Part shown: positions 1-13,269 of the stretch, piece by piece
Position numbering within the stretch: position 1 is the first letter of the stretch
Layout of the letters: every line of letters begins with the position of its first letter
NCBI GenBank assembly: GCA_012861695.1
Contig: JAAOOA010000012.1
Location: 1,526,501-1,590,500 of the forward strand
Source of the DNA: Trematomus loennbergii
Lineage: Eukaryota; Chordata; Actinopteri; Perciformes; Nototheniidae
DNA length: 64,000 bases
Reading direction: 5' to 3'
The notes under the pieces: generated by a model
Told to the model about the DNA's origin: nothing
What the model saw: the letters and a program-made list of their open reading frames with translations, nothing else
The model's database searches: none
Made by a program: the position numbers and the translations under genes

Positions 1-710
1 AGAGGAGGTCGAAAACCTGACATCTTGGTGCCAGGATAACAATCTCCATCTCAACGTCAGCAAAACAAAGGAGCTGATTGTGGATTACAGGAAGCAGCAG
101 AGAGAGGGACACGCCCCCATCGCCATCAATGGGACTACGGTGGAGAGAGTCAGCAGCTTCAGGTTCCTCGGGGTCCACATCACCGAGGACCTGACATGGT
201 CTCTTCACACCACCACCATCACCAAAAAAGCTCGACAGCGGCTCTTCTTCCTCCGCAGGCTGAGGAGGTTCAATATGGACTCCAGGATACTCTGCAACTT
301 CTACAGGTGCACGATAGAGAGTATCCTGACTGGCTGCATCACGGCCTGGTACGGCAGCCGCCCTCAACCGTAAGGCTTTACAGAGGGTGGTGAAGACCCC
401 CATCACCCCAGCCACAAACTTTTCTGTCTGCTGCCGTCTGGCAGCCGTTACCGCAGCATCCGGCAATAAGACTGCTAAACACCTGAACTGCTGAAACAAC
501 ATCCATAACATTCATCTGCTACTTAGTAATTATGTTCACTTTTTTAAACTATTTTTCTTTTTGTATTTACTATTTACTTGCACTATATTTTTCTGTTTAT
601 CTGTGTTATTGTGTTGCACTGTTGGAGAAGCCTGTGACCTAAGATTTTCATCGGCATAACTACTCTGTAACTATGTTTGTATGACAAAATAAAGAACCTT
701 GAACCTTGAG
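1..710 (+). mobile_element. LINE 3' end, copy A (CR1/L2/Rex1-like)
   Basis: Reading from base 2 to the stop at 367-369 gives the C-terminal end of a reverse transcriptase, including [12 protein letters not shown] and [15 protein letters not shown] 3' tail follows, ending near 710 in aataaag and a doubled aaccttg. It is the duplicate of 22427-23135, and the rest of the element lies upstream of the window. Confidence 0.85.
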
Positions 711-801
711 AAGCAAAAAATTGAGATTTAGGCAGTGTAGTGAGGACTAATTTGGGAAGAGAAGGGAAGTTAGGGCCCCAAACCGAGCTACTGCATATTA
801 A

Positions 802-1538
<737 letters not shown>

Positions 1539-1564
1539 TTAAAGAAGCCAAGTGCAACCTAGAA

Positions 1565-2100
1565 GGTCAACCCAGAAGTAAGCACTACTTGGCTCCCTCG
1601 ACACAAACCAATGGAATTTTCCCATAGGATTTTAGATGATAGCAATTGATTTGGCAAACACACATTTATGATACTTACATGATTTATTAAGCAGGGTAAT
1701 ATGCACATTTTAACACCACTTTATGATTGTTTAAATGCAATATAAAAATCTAACTTTTTGCTACATTAAACTACATCATGGTGGCATGACTCCACATCAC
1801 AACAGCTAAGCTAAAGGTGGCTAATGTTCTGCGTGACAACGTTTGGAAGTCTTATTTCATAATTTGTTAGCAGCTGCCATTTTTTGGACACATAGAAGCT
1901 TCAGACATTCAAACATAAAAATCTCTTAAGCTTGTGATTACCACAGACCTTATGTCCATCTTCTAAACAAAAATGTTGACTTAGAAAATGCTAAGTCATT
2001 TGCATGTTTTAGGACTCATTCCTCCGCCACTCTTTTGATCCATCTAATTGTCAAACCACCTTAAGGGGGTGAGGGGGTTAAAAATGCATCCTAGACCAAT
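1565..2100. repeat. Dispersed unclassified repeat, copy A
   Basis: Contains the order: ccctcgacacaaaccaatgg, cataggattt, atgatacttacatg, taacaccac, catcatggtggcatgactcc, agctaaaggtggctaatgtt, atctcttaagcttgtg, tgttgacttagaaaatgcta, ggactcattcct. The same order recurs, diverged, at 42340-42900 and 48490-48850, and in part at 59420-59590. The partner in copy B is about 23990-24530. No ORF or terminal repeats were recognised. Confidence 0.7.
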
Positions 2101-2570
2101 GTTGAATAGGTGTTATTGCAACAGTCTGAAGTGCGGAGTGTAGTCTTTCGCACTTCCCTAGTGTAAAGTGAGTCGACTTTAATTAGTTGGTTCTCTAAAT
2201 AAGTCAGCACTCTGCATTTTGTGATATCACAGTGTCAGAAACAGCATCCAATTCGACATAGACAGAGTAGAAAAACGAATAAATGTTGCCGTAACTATCA
2301 AGCTTTTGACTTGGAGACGTTTTTTCTCCAAGTATTTTTTGTGCAATTAAAGCATGTGTTTGCATTCACAAGGGGTTGTTAACTGTTCTATGTCTAGTAA
2401 AAAATGTGCTCTGTTCGCCAGTTGCCGCATAACCTAGCTCTCTTCCCTTAATGTTGTTGAGGCAGTAGCACAGCTGTGTGTTTTTCTATATAGTCTGCGT
2501 TTAATACTTTAATAGAAATGTTGCATTTAATTGTGTTTAACCCCACTGTAAAATGGATATAAAACATCAT

Positions 2571-2705
2571 GCATAACCAGGGGTGCACATATCTGGTACG
2601 CAGGTACGCATGCGCGGCAAACATCTGAAATGCGTAACGTCACTTGTGTCACTAAGCACCTTTGCGTACCGACGAACTTGTGAAGCTTTTCCAGAAGGCG
2701 CCATA
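2571..2705. repeat. Dispersed repeat fragment shared with 44495-44600
   Basis: gcatgcgcggcaa, atctgaaatgcgta, tttgcgtaccgacg and acttgtgaagcttttccaga occur here and, diverged, inside the TTAA element at 43806-45067. In copy B it lies at about 25015-25135. Confidence 0.6.
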
Positions 2706-3839
2706 CAGAGAATGGTCATAAAAAGAGAAAAACTTGCTGAGTCTATGCCACAAAGAATTAAGGGGGTCCAACCCGATACTAGCAAGGTGTACCTAATAAA
2801 GTGGCCGGTGAGTGTATTTTGAAAAACACACTTCTTCGTTGCTTTTGCACACACGTGTGTATCAGGAGCATCTACCCACCAACAGAGTGTGGGCTGCTTA
2901 GGTCAGAATGCATGGGATTTCTCCACCCACGGCTTGAAAACTACCTTTGCCAATCTTCTCCCAAGCTAATCAGAGACTGGTCATTGAGAGAGGGGAGTCC
3001 TAAAGAAACAGGAGCTAAAACTGAGCGTTTCAGACAGAGGCCAAATACAGGTATATCCAGACAGACAGTATGAGAAAGAAAGAACATTAAAGCATGAAAT
3101 CATCTTCTAATAGAAACCCAAAACAATGACCCAAAAGTGTGAACATCAAATAATATTATAGTTCCACTCTAAATGCCAGTCATTCTTTCCAAGTAGATTT
3201 TATGGTTTGAGATTGGCTAAAGCAAATGTTGGATTATCTGAGGCCACCATCTTTCAAGAACAAATCAGACACAATGTGAGGCTGCATTAAAGGGGGTTCC
3301 TCTGTTGGTTTGAAAGCTCGATTTTGACAATATGTTTAAAAAACTTTGTGGATTAGAGTTTGGAGAAGTTTGAGAAGTCTCTGTTCTGATAGTTTACGTC
3401 GGACCGTCATGACAAAAAAATGCTTTTCTTGCAATTTATACAGTGACGTCACCGGCGCTTTCCTGAAAAGTTTAAAATGTTTTACTTGAGGCATTCGGAA
3501 AGGAAAGTGCTAAAAAGAAGGTGCTGGGTTCTGCGCTTTTTCCGGCGGTATGCGCTCTGTTATAATTTAGATCAATTAAAAACATGTCGCTCAGAAAAAG
3601 GCTTAATGTGGACACAGGCATTTCAGCATGTTGTGGTATAAATGGAAGACGAGACAGATGGTACATTTAGAGACTAACTTTAAGGCTATTTGTTTAGTTT
3701 ATCACCATTATTGTTGTTTCTAGAAAATGTAGCTGGGCAACAGATGCTCAATGCTCTTCCAATGAAGCAAATGCAAGAAAAGTGAGGAATGGAAAAAAGG
3801 GAGATTATAAAATTCCACAAGGTGCTGTCAGTGTTACTG

Positions 3840-4020
3840 CAAGGCAAGTTTATTTATATAGCACCTTTCAACACAAAGTGCTTTACAAAAATGAATAACA
3901 TTAAGAGCATTAAGAAATATTGCATTTAAAAACAGACATTAAAATGGAAAGAGAATGTGAAAACATAGAACAACATAGGTATACAATACATGAATAAAAG
4001 TTACAGTGCAGCGTAATTAA
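3840..4020 (-). mobile_element. L2-like LINE/SINE 3' end fragment, copy A
   Basis: gtttatttatatagcacctt followed by caaagtgctttacaaa is the reverse complement of the gcgctatataaa-type 3' end common to fish L2 elements and their SINEs. The copy B equivalent is near 26275-26455. Confidence 0.55.
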
Positions 4021-4582
4021 AAGCAGCAGCTTTCCCTCCCTCCCTGTCCCCCCTGTCACTTACCCTCCCACCTCTACCCACAGCATCTCTGTGTAAAGGT
4101 GGTGTCGCTGCTCAGAGTAGAGTTGGAGAGACGTCTACTGGTGAAAATGTAGTAACACAGATTATATACTGTAAAACGAGAGACCATTGTAAAATTAATA
4201 TAATTAATATAGCTATATTTTCAAAAATGTCTTAGTGTTTTCTGTCCTTTTTTAAAATCTGAATCTTACATCATTCAGTTTGATAATATATCCTGGATTC
4301 TCAGGTTTTAATGTACAGTATACAGAAAAAAAAAAGGCAAACGAGATAAAAATGGGAAGAAACATTTATTAAATGAAGCAAAGATATATACATATGTGAA
4401 ATGCTTTAAAATGAAACACAAAATAAACAATGAATTTCGATTGCAGATTAGTAGATTACCTTTTGATTACAGAAGTGTGCGTGGGTGCGTGTTTGTGAGA
4501 TGGCAATGGTGTCATTCACAAGCCATGTTTCATTAATCTCCAATACACTCTCATATTGCCTATGAAAGCACTATCCTTCATT

Positions 4583-4586
<4 letters not shown>

Positions 4587-4625
<39 letters not shown>

Positions 4626-4630
4626 ACACT
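4587..4630. repeat. (CA)n microsatellite
   Basis: A short pure CA array with one GA interruption; copy B equivalent at about 27019-27062. Confidence 0.9.
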
Positions 4631-5302
4631 GATAATTTATCTCTCTCTGTCAAGTCAACATACTCTGTGTGTTGAGTCTGACTTTATGTGTTTGTCAACT
4701 TGTAGTCAACATTTTATTCAATCTGCATGCTGACGTTGCGGTTGTGTTTCTACGGAGAGAGCGGTGCTGCCCGACTAAGCCAAATTATTGGCACAAACTA
4801 GCAGGAGAGGTAACCAAAAAACAAAACATAACCAGCAGTTTTAAGCACAAGGCTCTGCGCATTAATAGCATCATAAATTAATCTCAACATTGAACAAACA
4901 CACTATTGTGCATGTAAAACTATGAAAATAGCGTTGATACTATCTCCGTGTGTAGTCAATAAAGACCCTCTAGCAATCATGAAGTATTATGATGCTTGAC
5001 CTCATATGGCGTTTTAAAAAAACATATGTTGAGACTATTGTTATAAAACACGAGTATGAGTGCACTCAAAAGTTGCACATTGAACCTGAACACAGGTAAG
5101 CTGTAATTTTGATATTCATTCTGTCAGGTTTGGGGAAAATAGGACCCAAGTGCAGTTAAAAAATACAAAAAGGTTTGTTAACAAAAAGCAAGCTTTATTA
5201 AAAAAAGAAGACAGGAAAAACAAGAAACTAATTAACAAAAACAAAACCGGGGAGCACGACAGACAGGAACAAACTTACAGACGGGAACAGGCAGGAGACA
5301 TG

Positions 5303-5691
5303 GGGTGTTTCTCAATCGCGAGTACGCTTGCTTGGTAGCACATGTCTGCCGAGCATTGCTTCAGAAGCGAGTCAAGAATACTTCCTGGCATTCGGAAAAC
5401 GAAGTGTGGAACACGCTAGCAAGTGTGCAGGTGTGCGTCATATGAGAGGCCCCGCCTTACATCTTCCGCCACAGATTTGGGGAAATTGGTCCGTGTGCAA
5501 AGCATTGTGGGGATTATAAGGCCGCGAAGTCTACTCATGTGCACACTCGATATTTCTCCAAACGGAGTACGCCGGGCTCGGTAGATTTCCAAGTATGCTG
5601 GAGATTGGAACAGTACTTCGGCGGCACTCGATGACGTAGTATGCTTGAAATAGTGGCTCGGAAGCAGCTTTACTCGCGATTGAGAAACACC
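5303..5691. mobile_element. MITE with 20-bp terminal inverted repeats, copy A
   Basis: Termini are GGTGTTTCTCAATCGCGAGT and its inverted complement, flanked by CATG at 5299-5302 and 5692-5695. About 390 bp with no ORF of its own; the reading frames seen across it are shadows. Copy A has one extra G at the left end compared with copy B (27735-28124). Confidence 0.75.
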
Positions 5692-5917
5692 CATGGACAA
5701 GCATAGACGAGCATAGGCGAGGCAGGGAACATGGACACGAAGAGACGACAGGTAGCATGGACATGAAACGACGGGCAGGTAACAGACATGGAGCACAGGG
5801 GAAGACAAGACTAAATACACAGAAGGGTAATCACAGGACAAGACACAGCTGGGCAGGGGAGGCAGAAACACAAGGGCAACAGGTGAACACAATCAGACAA
5901 TCAGACACACCAGAGGC

Positions 5918-6853
5918 TCGTCTCAATACCCCTCCTCGACTCCTCTCTTCCCCTCCTCCGGGACTTGACCCGGAAATCGATCAAGACACGCCATGTTGAA
6001 GGACGTCCCAATAGCTGAAATGCACACGGAGGAGTCGAGGAGGGGTGCGGGAGGAGACGAAAGGGAGGATACACGAGAGCAGACTACGCGGAAGTGTTTT
6101 CACTACTCGCGTATAAAAGCCACCTTCACAGCTGGTCGATTTCAAGAGAGGAAAACGGAGAACTGGAAGAATGAGTGGAAAAGCGTCACATAAATGTATA
6201 AGTGCTCACAGCTCCGTGGGAATTATTATGTGCAATTCATTTCTTAAGGTTATACTAACAATTTAAGTCATGTTTAATGATCTTGAACGTCACTAAAACA
6301 TAGCTATTAAAAAAGCTATTTCATAAATGGCTAGATCTTGATAAATAACAATTATTTGTTTTGTTTTGTGTTAAAATATTGAGTAGTTAAATTATTTAAA
6401 ATGCACAGTCCTGAATGTGGGTTTGTGGTGAATGTGGGGATCTACAGGACACACATGTTCAGAGTAAAGGCTTTCACATTATTATAATTATAATTTTATT
6501 GAAATGTACATTTTACACCAAAACGGAACACAAAAGCAGGACCAACCATCATACATTGAATTCCTTGACTAACAAGAGAAAGATTCATAATTTAAATACA
6601 TATTTAACAACAAATGGGCCGGTTCTAAGGGGTTATTCAGTTAAGCCCGATGAGAGGGGATACATCTGTGCACATGTCATCATTAACAGACGTCGTTTAA
6701 GAGTGACGTTTGAGTGAACGAGGACATCCCAATTAATACCTGAGGACTCCTCTGTCCTCGTGTCTCTCGCTCGCATCTTACGGAGGCGGAGCTAAGACGC
6801 AAGGAAGGGACGCGAGTGAGGAAAGGAGGAGTCGAGGAGGGGTATTGAGACGA
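5918..6853. mobile_element. DNA element with terminal TCGTCTCAATACCCC repeats, copy A
   Basis: tcgtctcaatacccctcctc at the left is mirrored by gaggaggggtattgagacga at the right, flanked by GGC on both sides (5915-5917 and 6854-6856). A 3-bp target duplication would suit a Harbinger-type MITE, but the class is inference. The copy B equivalent is 28351-29286. Confidence 0.65.
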
Positions 6854-7373
6854 GGCTCAGGGAAACTAACGACAGGAAGGCAAACACAGGAAGCAGGACC
6901 AGACAAGACACAAGGAGGAAAACATTTCAAAATAAAAAGATGAAAAATGAAAACAACATAAATCCAAAACCATGACACATTCAGCATCTGACCTTCCCAC
7001 AAAGTAGATTTCTCTATAGAAAATTAACAAATATTTATAATTAGAAGCTAATAAATGCAATATTGCAAACCAGCTTCTCTATGTGGTTTATCAGAAGTCA
7101 TGTTAACCTGTCTCGCACATCATGTGCAGTGTGTGTCATTTTTTGCCTCCTTCAGTGAATTCTAAATACTGTGCTTCTTCGGCGGTAATTGTTATCAAAG
7201 CGCTTAATATTGCAGTGATTGCTTAGAAAAATACAATTGTAACTGTCTGTTTTTGTTTGGTTATTTATGTGAGTTTCAGTGTGAGTTATTGATTTAGGAC
7301 ATTTGTTTATTTTTTCCTTTTGATCTTTATTTATCTTGAAGTGTCTCATTGATTTTTTCTTTCCTGACTGTAG

Positions 7374-7514
7374 ACATGTATCGTCTGGAGTTGGCTGGTG
7401 GTCTGGGGGTCATACTGTTGCTGCTGGGAGTCCTCACTGCAATTTATAAGTGTTACAACCTGGAGATCATGCTCTGCTACAGGAGGCACTTTGGAAGCGA
7501 TGAAACTGAAGATG
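7374..7514 (+). pseudogene. Duplicate of il1rapl2 transmembrane exon (copy A, probably artefactual)
   Basis: Same length (141 nt), same splice sites and same encoded segment (MYRLELAGG through SDETED) as 29803-29943. It lies upstream of the Ig exon and is therefore out of gene order. If the block is a false duplication, this is the same exon sequenced on the neighbouring contig. If the duplication is real, it would be a redundant exon. Confidence 0.88.
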
Positions 7515-8335
7515 GTAAGCTTTTTTAAATTGTTTTATTACTTTTTAGGAATTGATTTGGTTTGTGAATTGGTGTACTTTGCTTAAATACAAAACTTATT
7601 TCTTTACAGGCATTACACATTAAAATAAACTCCCCCTGGAGGGAACTTTGGGATTTTAGCCTTTGCAGACCATTTACATGCACAAATACCATTATAACAC
7701 ACTACAGGAAAGGGAAAACCCCAGAAGCATTGGGCCCCTTTAAATCTAAGATATTTATTTTATTTGTATATTTAATTTTTAAACCTTTTTTTTACCTCAT
7801 GAAAGACAAAACCGTAATCATTCTGAAAAAACAGTTGGAAATAAATGTATATGTGTACACACAACCATAGCCATAATAAGTTTGCGTTTTTGTGTGAGTA
7901 ATAATAATAACACGTTTTATTTGGACACCTTAAACTGCATAGAACTCCACAGGTAAAAACAGTGACAGTATTTTAAAAAGCAGACGGGTAGGAGGGGGCA
8001 AGGCAGTCACATTTAGTAACAAACCAGATGATTGGAGGGGTGTAATCATCAGCAAGGGGATGTACTTATATATTAGAAAACAATAACAGGAAAGGTATGA
8101 TATGTCAGTGTGCGAAAAAGCACACGTCCTATCGTCCGGGACGTGTTATTTACAATATCGGACAAGTACATCTTTCCATTGACGTGTCCGACGGACAAGT
8201 GACGTTTTTCGCCCATAGTTATTGACAAATTATTGATAAATTCAGCTTACAATAGGCAGAACTCATTCGCAAATTGTCCGTGTCCGCCATTGTTGTTTGC
8301 GACCGCTTTAAGTTTCCTTCTTTGTCATATGTGAT

Positions 8336-8679
8336 TAGGGATGGGAACCGAGCCCACGTATTAAACGGGCCCCGGGGCGGAATTATTAAAGACAGCTGTA
8401 CCGTTAAGCTCCGACGTTATCGGTCTTTTATCGGTACTGGAGACATTTAAAAAAGATATGTCATATGTATTTATGCTACATAAACATTATATTGCAGTTT
8501 TAGTTTCGCCAACTGCGTTTCTAATATGCAATACGACTACAAAATGCGTCTATGATGTATTTTCGATCTTTCCAATCCAGACGAGAGATCTCTCCCCCGT
8601 CTGTGTGCGAGGGGGCGGGGCAGTTTACACACACGCGGCTGCTACATGCAACACACACACACACCACACACACACACAA

Positions 8680-8745
<66 letters not shown>

Positions 8746-9050
8746 CGGCAGAGATGGCAGTGAGAACTTAGCGCTCCAAGGTGTGGTTAAACTGTACCCG
8801 TCTCGATGTGGACAATACTCGTTGCCAAAAGTTCAATAAGAGTTTAGCATGTAAGGGCGGTAACACGAGCAATTTGTCTAAACAACAACACATTATGTCC
8901 CGTAATGTTCCACCACAACCTCAATCTTCCTCCAGAAGAACCGTTAGGCGTTTTTAAAGAACCGATAAGAGTACCGTTAAAGGACCGGATCGATAAGCGG
9001 TATCGATAAAAGTAGTAGTACCGTTAAAACCTTAACGATACCCATCCCTA
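8336..9050. mobile_element. hAT-like non-autonomous element, copy A
   Basis: Termini TAGGGATGGG and CCCATCCCTA. The 8-bp flanks tatgtgat (8328-8335) and tgtgtgat (9051-9058) differ at one base. The interior has a (CA)n array at 8651-8746 and many ccgttaa/cgataa motifs. The copy B equivalent is 30763-31489. Confidence 0.75.
8651..8746. repeat. (CA)n microsatellite inside the hAT-like element
   Basis: CA array with CC interruptions. The copy B array (31079-31184) differs in length and in the position of interruptions, as expected for a slippage-prone or error-prone tract. Confidence 0.95.
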
Positions 9051-9777
9051 TGTGTGATGCAGTAAAATCTTACCGCTCACTTACGTTAGCGGTGTCGTAA
9101 AACCGTGGGAAAATGTAAAATACGATGCCGATGAAGAAGATTCCAGTGGCCGCAAGAGGAAGATTCTTGTATAGCATGTTTCTTGCCAAATATGAACAAA
9201 AAAACAATAAAATGTTACCTTAGTTACAGTAACCCAGATTCTTGTATGCTTTATGTTGATATTTAATCATATTTAAAATAGGTGCAGCATGCACAAAGTA
9301 TAGCTATGGACAAGTAAATTGCCAAACTCACTTGTTCACTCACCATGGACAAGTACTCTCTAAAAACATTTTCTTACACTGTATGTTGGTATCAAATAAA
9401 AGATAGAGAATTATTACATTTAATCAAGTAGACGTAGGTCAAAGAAAGCAACTAAAAAAAACACACCAAAGTAATCAATTACATTTTTTTTATTAGGCTT
9501 TATGTTTCTCTCAGTATCAAATGTTATATTGAAAAAGCATTAACATAAACAAACAAGCTGAAAGACAAGGAAAAACAAGTCATTTTGCAGTATTGATTTT
9601 GAATAAGTAAGCCTGATTTCTTGCTCAGAATATTCCCAAGATGTAGTTTGTACTCTTCAAATCCTGATGTAGAAATGACCAGGAAGTATCAGAATTCAGA
9701 ATCGATTCAGTTAATTTGATTTAGTGTGAAAATATGCCCTGTGCTCTCACTCACTCACTCTGTCTCTCTCTTTACAG

Positions 9778-9838
9778 ATAATAAGGAGTATGATGCCTAT
9801 CTGTCCTACACTAAAGTGGACCTGGACTGTTTGGGCAG
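9778..9838 (+). pseudogene. Duplicate of il1rapl2 TIR box-1 exon (copy A, probably artefactual)
   Basis: A 61-nt copy of 32217-32277 with the same ctttacag acceptor and gtcagt donor, encoding DNKEYDAYLSYTKVDLDCLG. It is out of order relative to the Ig exon at 18011 for the same reason as the exon at 7374. Confidence 0.88.
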
Positions 9839-10084
9839 GTCAGTTACCTCTAAACATATGTAGTATATGTATTGAACAATGTTTTTTTGTTTTTTTTATC
9901 GTGTTATCAAAACCAGAATTCAAACTCACTAGCGGAGCTGAAATGGAATGCAAACCTTGATCATGTGCTTAGAACATCTAAGGTAGTGTTTAAACATAAA
10001 TTTAAAATAACATTTTACCACTTTCGGTTCCCTCGTCTCAAAGTCATCCGTTTTCTGTTTATGGTTAAACGCCTGAAATAAGAT

Positions 10085-12900
10085 ATGTGGTTAAAACAAC
10101 CCTAAGAGCAAGGCAAATACAGCAACTCAGGGAAGAAATCAAGTCTCTCAGGAGGGAGTACAAGAAGTCAGGAGAAGTTGAGAGGGTCTAGCAGATCTTC
10201 GGGAAATCCTCAGGAAGAGGAGTGAACCAGAGGAGAAGGCCGAGAGAGAGGGCAATAAGGAGAGCGGCGTTCCTGGCAAACCCCTTCAAGTTGACCAAGC
10301 AGCTCCTTGGCTAAAAGAGGGGCGGCTGGTTGACCTGCTCCAGAGACAACATTAACAGTCAACTCAAGTGCACTTAGTGACTCCGGGAGAGACCAGCCAC
10401 TGGGTCTGTGTAATGCATTGATAACACCACCCGAACCAACAGCCTTTCCTGAGAAAAGTTGAGGAAGTTGTGAGGAGGGCGAAATCTAGCTCAGCACCAG
10501 GACCAAGTGGACTGCCCGAAGCTACTCTATCACCTTTGGATGGCCCTAAAGGGGATCTGGAGAAGAGGGAAGATTGCACAGTCTTGGAGATACGCCAAAG
10601 GGGTATAAATACCGAAAGAGGAGAAATCTGAGAACATCAACCAATTTCGGGTCATCTTCTTGCTTAGCGTGGAGAGCAATACCTTCTTCAGTCTGGTGTC
10701 CAAGAGACTCTCCACCTTTCTCCTGAGCAAAAACTACAATGACACATTGTTACAGAAGGGAGGCATACCGGGGTCCCTGGTTGCCTGGAGCACAAAGGAG
10801 TGGTGACACAGGTCATCAGGGAGGTGAGAGAGGGCAAAGGGGACCTGGCTGTGCAGTGGTTGGACCTTAACAACGCATATGGCAACTCAATAGCCCACAA
10901 GCTTGTTGGGCTTGCACTGGAGAGACACCACATACCACAGAAGGTAAAGGACATCATCGTCTGAGCTCCCGGAAGATTCAAGGCCTGGATTTACCAGCAC
11001 GGGATCCTCCCAAGAATCCTATTGACTCTGCTTATCTCTGAAGTTCCCATGACTGTAGTGGAAGGGTTAGAGTGCACGGTGAGCAACTATCTCTGCAGAT
11101 GGCTGGGCCTGTCTCGCAGCCTGAGCAGCATTGGGCTTTATGGATACATTAACAAGCTCAGGCTCCCTTTCAAAGTGGTCAGCCCAGGAATTGTTCTGCG
11201 GACCGGAGGAAGTGGAGGGCAGCCGAGGCAGTTCAGCAGGCGGAGGCTCGGCTGAAGCACAAGGACCTGGTTGGGAGTGTGGCACAGGGCAGGGCTGGAC
11301 TTTGGATAATAACGTGAACCCAGTACGGCACTGCCACCGCAAAAAGAGAGGCGGGAGCTGGTGCAAGAGGAGGTACCTGCTTCAGTAGAGGAAGAGCGGG
11401 CAAGCAGTACAGTGGCCATGTGACAGCAGGGTGTCTGGATGAAGTGGGAACAGGCGATAGGGCGGAATGTTACCTGGCAGCACATGTGGAGGTGGAACCA
11501 ACAGAGGATCAAGTTCTTGATTCAGGGAGTTTATGATGTCCTCCCAGCCCTTAAAACCTGTTCACATGGGGCAAGTTAGAGACACCTGCATGCCCTTTGT
11601 GTTCTAAAATAACACTGTGCTGTCCCCGGTATATGTAGTGTATATAGCTTAACAGCCAGATAAACTCCCTCCGTACACCAAGACTCTGAAGACGTGAATC
11701 CTTTTCCCACAGGTTTAATGGTATAAGGATGGTGTGAAGCTAAAAATAAACAAGACAAAATATAATCAATTCTATGATCATTTCTACATACACAAATATG
11801 CACAATGTATATAAATCAACACAGCTTTAACATGAATTGAATTGCCTTGTTATATTTACTATAAGCTTTTTAATGTATTTATTGTAATTCTAGAACTCAA
11901 ACAGTTTAAATGGCATCATATTTTAAACATATAATCAACCATTTGTACATTTATTCATTTAACTCTCCTTGCATTAACCTTGTACAATATTGAGACAACT
12001 CGGAAGATCTCCAGCATTAGACACCACAGAATACAATATTTTCTAAATATAATCATCTGTAATTGTTAATAACATAAACATAAACAATACTTACATACGA
12101 TGCGATCAAAGGCATTAAGATGTATGCAGATGTAGCTGGATTTCTTACAAACAATAACACATTGCTCACAGAGCCATGCTTTGCCTATTTCCTCTCTAAT
12201 GATCACCTGACACACCCATCTGATGATGTCATCCTGGTTCTTAAAGGGACCACGACTAGGCACACAAAGAATAGCCAGAAAATGCAAACAAGAGTAAACG
12301 TAGCTGTAACAGAACAAACACAGCTGTGCTGTGTTGTTTTTTGTATGTTTTGTTTTGTTTATTTGCCTGTACAGCACTTTGGTCTGGAGGTTTAAAGTGC
12401 TATATAAATAAAGCTGTATTGTATTGTATTGCAAAATAGGGAATCTCGATCAAATCCTGAGCAGCTACTCCAAAGCAATGGGCAAGGGGCGTTATCGCTG
12501 GAGACATGACCAGGTCCTAAAGTCCATTACTGAGGCAATAAGCAAGGGGATTAGTGATAGCAGATACACCAAAACTACATCAAAGTCCATCAGGTTATTC
12601 AAAGAGGACGAGTGGCCGTTGAAAAGACTAAAGGGCTACTCTGCTGGTTTACTCTCCACAACACGAGACTGGGTGATGACAGTTGACCTTGAAAGGCAGC
12701 TGAACTTTCCAACACACTTTAACCAGTCCAGACTGAGACATCATCTTGGTCTCTGAGGCCACTAGACAGCTCATCTTGCTGGAGCTCACTGCCCTGGAAG
12801 GAAAGGATGGAGGAAGCTCATGAGAAAGAAGAAAAGTACCAGGAGCTGGTGGAAGACTGCCGCAGAGGTCTGATTAACCTCAGTCGGGTTGCCTGAAAGA
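10085..12900 (+). mobile_element. Degenerate LINE with restriction-like endonuclease (R2/NeSL-like), copy A
   Basis: Broken frames give LREEIKSLRREYKKSGE near 10120, GGIPG and CLEHKGVVTQVIREVREG near 10765-10850, LDLNNAYGNS (reverse transcriptase motif A region) near 10870, and after the insertion GRYRWRHDQVLKSITEAI and KKYQELVEDCRR. A Cys-Cys-His zinc-knuckle-like segment and an ELT motif near the C-terminal end point to a LINE with a restriction-like endonuclease. Clade naming is inference. Many stops and frameshifts make it inactive. A retroposon insertion (11612-12432) splits it. The copy B equivalent is about 32525-35340. Confidence 0.7.
11612..12432 (+). mobile_element. Retroposon insertion inside the RLE LINE, copy A
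   Basis: Flanked by AAAATA at 11606-11611 and 12433-12438. It ends in gtgctatataaataaag and a gtatt-gtatt tail typical of L2-type 3' ends. Joining the flanks across a single AAAATA restores a continuous reading frame (CPLCSKIGNLDQILSS), so the boundaries are well supported. The copy B equivalent is 34054-34875. Confidence 0.75.
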
Positions 12901-13169
12901 GGGTGTCTGTTGCAAGACCTGAAACACCCAATAACTCCAGGAAACAACACTGAAGATGTGTTCAAGTTTGAGAATCAGAAGATATGTGTGGATTAACTTC
13001 TGATCAAAACGTCTGGGTATCATGAATGCAATGTTTGCCACAGAGTTTACTTTATGCCATATGTGACCCTCTCTATCGAAATCAGTCGGAAGTCGCAACG
13101 GCTCATTTCAAAATAAACGTGGATTTGCGTAAAAAATAGTTTTTCGGGGTTCGGGTGTTTTGTTTGATT

Positions 13170-13269
13170 NNNNNNNNNNNNNNNNNNNNNNNNNNNNNNN
13201 NNNNNNNNNNNNNNNNNNNNNNNNNNNNNNNNNNNNNNNNNNNNNNNNNNNNNNNNNNNNNNNNNNNNN
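13170..13269. other. Scaffold gap, 100 N
   Basis: Exactly 100 unknown bases, the conventional size for a gap of unknown length between contigs. In copy B the sequence after the matching point runs directly into a dispersed repeat (35612 onward), a likely reason for the contig to break here. Confidence 0.98.

Larger units (their letters stand above)
5122..6977. mobile_element. DNA-transposon-like element (outer), copy A, carrying two nested elements
   Basis: The start, tgtcaggtttggggaaaata, and the end, ccaaaaccatgaca, form imperfect inverted termini (TGTCAGGTTTGG versus TGTCATGGTTTTGG). The flanks are cattc on both sides, a possible 5-bp target duplication. No transposase is seen. Two other inverted-repeat elements lie inside it (5303-5691 and 5918-6853). 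The copy B equivalent is 27555-29408. Confidence 0.6.

Noticed and set aside
5416..5892. 158-codon minus-strand ORF, repeated at 27849-28325
   Set aside because: It runs across the end of a MITE and the host element; no conserved domain is recognisable, and it is present only because the block is duplicated.
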